In this document: piece by piece, positions 7,209 through 9,793 of the stretch
Layout: the number at the start of each line of letters is the position of its first letter
Position numbering within the stretch: position 1 is the first letter of the stretch
Source of the DNA: Defluviicoccus sp.
GTDB lineage: Bacteria; Pseudomonadota; Alphaproteobacteria; MPNO01
Length of the DNA: 9,793 nt
NCBI GenBank assembly: GCA_028820945.1
Contig: JAPPHW010000023.1
Location: 1-9,793, forward strand
Direction: 5' to 3'
Position numbers and translations under genes: made by a program
Notes under the pieces: model-generated
Seen by the model: only the letters and a program-made list of their open reading frames with translations
Databases searched by the model: none
Told to the model about the DNA's origin: nothing

Positions 7209-8273
7209 CTACTCGTTCACGGTCTTGCGCGGATCGAAGGCGTCACGGACCCCTTCGCCCACGAAGATCAGCAGCGACAGTGTGACGACGATCGTGAGGC
7301 TCGCCGTCACCGCGAGCCACGGGGCCTGCAGATTGGCCTTGCCCTGCGCCAGAAGCTCGCCCAGCGACGGAGAGCCCGGCGGCAGACCGAAGCCGAGGAA
7401 GTCGAGCGCCGTCAGGCTGGTAATCGAGCCCGTCAGGATGATCGGCAGGAAGGTGAGCGTGGCGACCATCGCGTTGGGCAGCACGTGGCGGCGCATGATG
7501 GTGATGTTGTTCACGCCGAGCGCGCGCGCCGCTCGTACATAGTCGAAATTGCGCGCCCGCAGGAATTCCGCGCGAACCACGCCTTCGAGCGCGGTCCAGC
7601 CGAACAGCACCATGATGCCGAGAAGCCACCAGAAATTGGGCGTGACGATGCTGGCCAGGATGATCAGCAGGAACAGCGTCGGCAGCCCCTGCCAGACCTC
7701 GATGAAGCGCTGGAAGGCGAGATCGGTCCAGCCGCCGAAATAGCCCTGGGCCGCGCCTACCGCGACGCCGATGATCGAGCCCAGGACGGTGAGCGAAATC
7801 CCGAACAGGACGGAGATGCGGAAGCCGTAGATCGCGCGGGCGAGGACATCGCGCGCCTGGTCGTCGGTGCCGAGCCAGTTGTCGGCGGACGGCGGCGACG
7901 GGGCAGGCACCTTCAGGTCGTAGTTGACCGTCCGGTAGCTGTAGGGGATCAGCGGCCAGATCATCCAGCCGCCCTTGTCGCGGATCAGCTGCTGGACGTC
8001 CGGCTCGCGGTATTCGGCCTCGGTCTCGAAGTCGCCGCCGAAATCGGTCTCGGGATAGGCCGCGAAGACCGGGAAGTAGTACCCGCCGTCGTACTGGATC
8101 AGCAGCGGCTTGTCGTTGGCGATGAATTCGGCCGGCAGGGTGACCGCGAACAGGGCGAGGAATACCCAGAGCGAGACGAAGGCCCGGCGGTTGTTGCGGA
8201 AGTTCGTGAGCCGCCGCCGGGTGAGCGGGGTCAGCCGGACGCCGAACGCGCGCGCCGCGCCGCCGTCAGCCAC
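7209..8273 (-). CDS. yejE: Peptide ABC importer permease YejE
   Basis: This 354-residue inner-membrane permease closely resembles E. coli YejE as remembered. Shared stretches include FIANDKPLLIQYDGGYYFPVF (50-70), DFGG (77-80), NWLGTDDQARDVLAR (132-146), FWWLLGIMVLFGW (214-226) and DFLGFGLPPGSPSLGELL (291-308). A basic N terminus leads into a first membrane segment (about 33-51). A large periplasmic loop follows to about residue 140, and the remaining segments carry the ATPase-docking EAA loop at 244-267 (DYVRAARALGV...VLPN). The start is GTG at 8273, inside the end of yejB: the two genes overlap by 8 bases, indicating coupled translation. It pairs with YejB to form the channel. Confidence 0.94.
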   Translation of the reverse strand: MADGGAARAFGVRLTPLTRRRLTNFRNNRRAFVSLWVFLALFAVTLPAEFIANDKPLLIQYDGGYYFPVFAAYPETDFGGDFETEAEYREPDVQQLIRDKGGWMIWPLIPYSYRTVNYDLKVPAPSPPSADNWLGTDDQARDVLARAIYGFRISVLFGISLTVLGSIIGVAVGAAQGYFGGWTDLAFQRFIEVWQGLPTLFLLIILASIVTPNFWWLLGIMVLFGWTALEGVVRAEFLRARNFDYVRAARALGVNNITIMRRHVLPNAMVATLTFLPIILTGSITSLTALDFLGFGLPPGSPSLGELLAQGKANLQAPWLAVTASLTIVVTLSLLIFVGEGVRDAFDPRKTVNE

Positions 8274-9384
8274 CGCGCACCTCGAAATCGATGCGCGGGT
8301 CGACGACGGTGTAGGTCAGATCGCCCACAAGGCGCATCACCAGCCCGAGCAGGGTGAAGAAATAGGTGGTCGCGAAGACGATCGGATAGTCGCGCTTGAT
8401 CAGCGCCTCGAAACCGAGCAGTCCGAGCCCGTCGAGCGAGAAGATCACCTCGATCAGCAGCGACCCGGTGAACAGGATACCGACGAAGACCCCCGGAAAG
8501 CTCGCGATCACGATCAGCATCGCGTTTCGGAACACGTGCCCGTAGAGCACGCGGCGCTGGGTCAGCCCCTTGGCGCGGGCGGTCAGCACGTACTGCATGT
8601 TGATCTGGTCGAGATAGGAATTCTTGGTCAGCATGCTGAGCGCGAGAAAGCCGCCGGCGACCAGCGAGACCAGTGGCAGCGCGAGGTGCCAGAAATAGTC
8701 GGCAAGCTGGCCGAAGAAGCCGAGCTCGTCGAAATTCTCCGAGGTCAGGCCGCGCAGCGGGAACCAGTCGAGGAAGCTGCCCCCGGCGAAGAAGACGATC
8801 AGCAGCACCGCGAGCACGAATGACGGCGTCGCGAAGCCGACGGTCATCACGATCGTCGTCCAGATGTCGAACCGCGTCCCGTCCTTGACCGCCTTCCTGA
8901 TGCCGAGCGGGATGCAGACCAGATAGAGGATCAGCGTCGACCACAGCCCGAGCGAGATCGAGACCGGCATCTTCTCCAGCACCAGGTTCACCACCGTCTC
9001 GTCCCGGAAATAGCTGGTGCCGAAATCGAAGGTCAGGAAGTTCCCCATCATCAGCACGAAGCGCTCGTGCATCGGCTTGTCGAAGCCGAACTGCTTTTCC
9101 AGCTGAGCGATGAATTCGGGGTCGAGCCCGCGCGCGCCGCGGTACTTGCCGGTCACCGCGGAGGATGCCGCATCGGCCTGGGCGGCGGACGGCGACGCGC
9201 CGGTCTCGGTACCGCTACCGCCACCGAAGCGGCTGGTGGGCGCGACATCGGTGCCGGTGACCTGGGCGATGATCTGCTCGACCGGCCCGCCGGGCGCGAC
9301 CTGAATAATCAGGAAGTTGATCACCATGATCCCGGCGAGCGTCGGGATCAGCAGCAGCAGGCGCCGGACGATATAGCTCAGCAT
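8266..9384 (-). CDS. yejB: Peptide ABC importer permease YejB
   Basis: This 372-residue inner-membrane permease matches E. coli YejB in length and in conserved stretches. These include YIVRRLLLLIPTLAGI (4-19), VAPGGPV (29-35), GLDPEFIAQLEKQFGFDKP (86-104), LGLWSTLILYLVCIPLGIRK (145-164) and YTVVDPRIDFE (358-368). Predicted membrane segments lie near 9-29, 147-165, 176-200, 231-252, 291-315 and 336-356. The EAA docking loop is at 265-287. Residues about 50-80 form a Gly/Ser/Ala-rich low-complexity periplasmic stretch; this part also varies in known homologues. The ATG at 9384 lies 28 bases after the yejA stop, with no recognisable Shine-Dalgarno sequence. It shares 8 bases with yejE. It would form the heterodimeric pore with YejE. 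Confidence 0.94.
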   Translation of the reverse strand: MLSYIVRRLLLLIPTLAGIMVINFLIIQVAPGGPVEQIIAQVTGTDVAPTSRFGGGSGTETGASPSAAQADAASSAVTGKYRGARGLDPEFIAQLEKQFGFDKPMHERFVLMMGNFLTFDFGTSYFRDETVVNLVLEKMPVSISLGLWSTLILYLVCIPLGIRKAVKDGTRFDIWTTIVMTVGFATPSFVLAVLLIVFFAGGSFLDWFPLRGLTSENFDELGFFGQLADYFWHLALPLVSLVAGGFLALSMLTKNSYLDQINMQYVLTARAKGLTQRRVLYGHVFRNAMLIVIASFPGVFVGILFTGSLLIEVIFSLDGLGLLGFEALIKRDYPIVFATTYFFTLLGLVMRLVGDLTYTVVDPRIDFEVRGG

Positions 9385-9412
9385 CCGGAGGGAGGTCCGC
9401 CCGGCGCCGGCA

Positions 9413-9793
9413 TCACGGTTTGGGCGGCGCTTTCCCCGCCGCGATCGCCGCCGCCTTCTCCGGGTTGTGCCACCAGGTGTCGACTACGCCCCGGGCGAAG
9501 CGGGGCTTGGTCGCCGGGCGGTCGAACTTGTTCCAGTAGGCGATGTGGTGGGCGCCCTTGTACCATTGCGGCACGGTGTAGTTGTTCCACATCAGCACCC
9601 GGTCGAGCGCCCGAACGGCGGTCGTCAGGTCCTCGCGCGAGGACGCCCCGACGATCTTCTCGATCAGCGCATCGACCGCCGGGTCCTTGATCCCGCCGAC
9701 ATTGAACGAACCGGGCGTATCGGCGCTCGCCGAGCCGAAGAAGTTGCGCTGCTCCAGCCCCGGCGTCAGCGGCTGCACGTAGCGGCGCACGAT
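9413..9793 (-). CDS. yejA: Peptide ABC importer periplasmic binding protein YejA, C-terminal part only
   Basis: Only the last 126 residues are present; the gene continues past the right edge. The sequence has the family 5 extracellular solute-binding protein C terminus, with RNFFGSASADTPGSFNVGGI, DPAVDALIEKIV, LDRVLMWNNYTVPQWY and HIAYWNKFDRP. The paired LDRVL and VPQWY motifs are typical of YejA-type binding proteins. It ends GKAPPKP with a TGA at 9413-9415. The signal peptide and ligand-binding N domain are outside the window. In E. coli the YejABEF system takes up microcin C and related peptides; in other proteobacteria it affects resistance to antimicrobial peptides. The identification rests on this tail and on its place just before yejB. 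Confidence 0.88.
   Translation of the reverse strand: MVRRYVQPLTPGLEQRNFFGSASADTPGSFNVGGIKDPAVDALIEKIVGASSREDLTTAVRALDRVLMWNNYTVPQWYKGAHHIAYWNKFDRPATKPRFARGVVDTWWHNPEKAAAIAAGKAPPKP

Overview
The window is GC-rich and densely packed, with no rRNA, tRNA, CRISPR or insertion sequence visible. Protein-family content, frequent GTG starts and two kinds of short palindromic intergenic repeat point to an alphaproteobacterium, possibly a sphingomonad or relative. The class is a fairly firm inference; the order is a guess from general familiarity with such repeats.

Left part (1-3520): a probable small catabolic locus of two divergent units. On the minus strand, reading right to left, are an AtzH/HpxZ-like small protein (1609-2001), a D-2-hydroxyacid dehydrogenase (520-1584) and a NIPSNAP-family protein that runs off the left edge (1-497). 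The gaps between them are 24 and 22 bases, so they probably form one operon. Across a 133-base divergent promoter region holding a perfect 13-base palindrome, a UbiD-family prenyl-FMN decarboxylase (2135-3520) reads on the plus strand. The set suggests decarboxylation plus 2-hydroxy/2-keto acid redox chemistry on an unidentified organic acid.

Middle part (3521-5571): the gap 3521-3933 holds a terminator-like hairpin, a truncated repeat copy and a paired 31-base inverted repeat. An M17 leucyl aminopeptidase-family gene (3934-5337, plus) follows with all its metal ligands intact. A second paired inverted repeat (30-base arms) lies between this gene and the convergent transporter operon.

Right part (5572-9793): a minus-strand yejA-yejB-yejE-yejF operon for an oligopeptide (microcin C-type) ABC importer. 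It has the C-terminal end of the binding protein, two permeases whose genes overlap by 8 bases, and a double-ATPase subunit. The importer would bring peptides into the cytoplasm, where an M17 aminopeptidase could trim them; that link is inferred from adjacency only.

No clearly new system is evident. The most notable items are the two repeat families with a shared architecture and the same polarity on either side of the aminopeptidase gene, the AtzH/HpxZ-like gene without its usual amidase partner, an apparent Asn-to-Thr change at a cofactor-metal position in the UbiD protein, and the operator-like palindrome.
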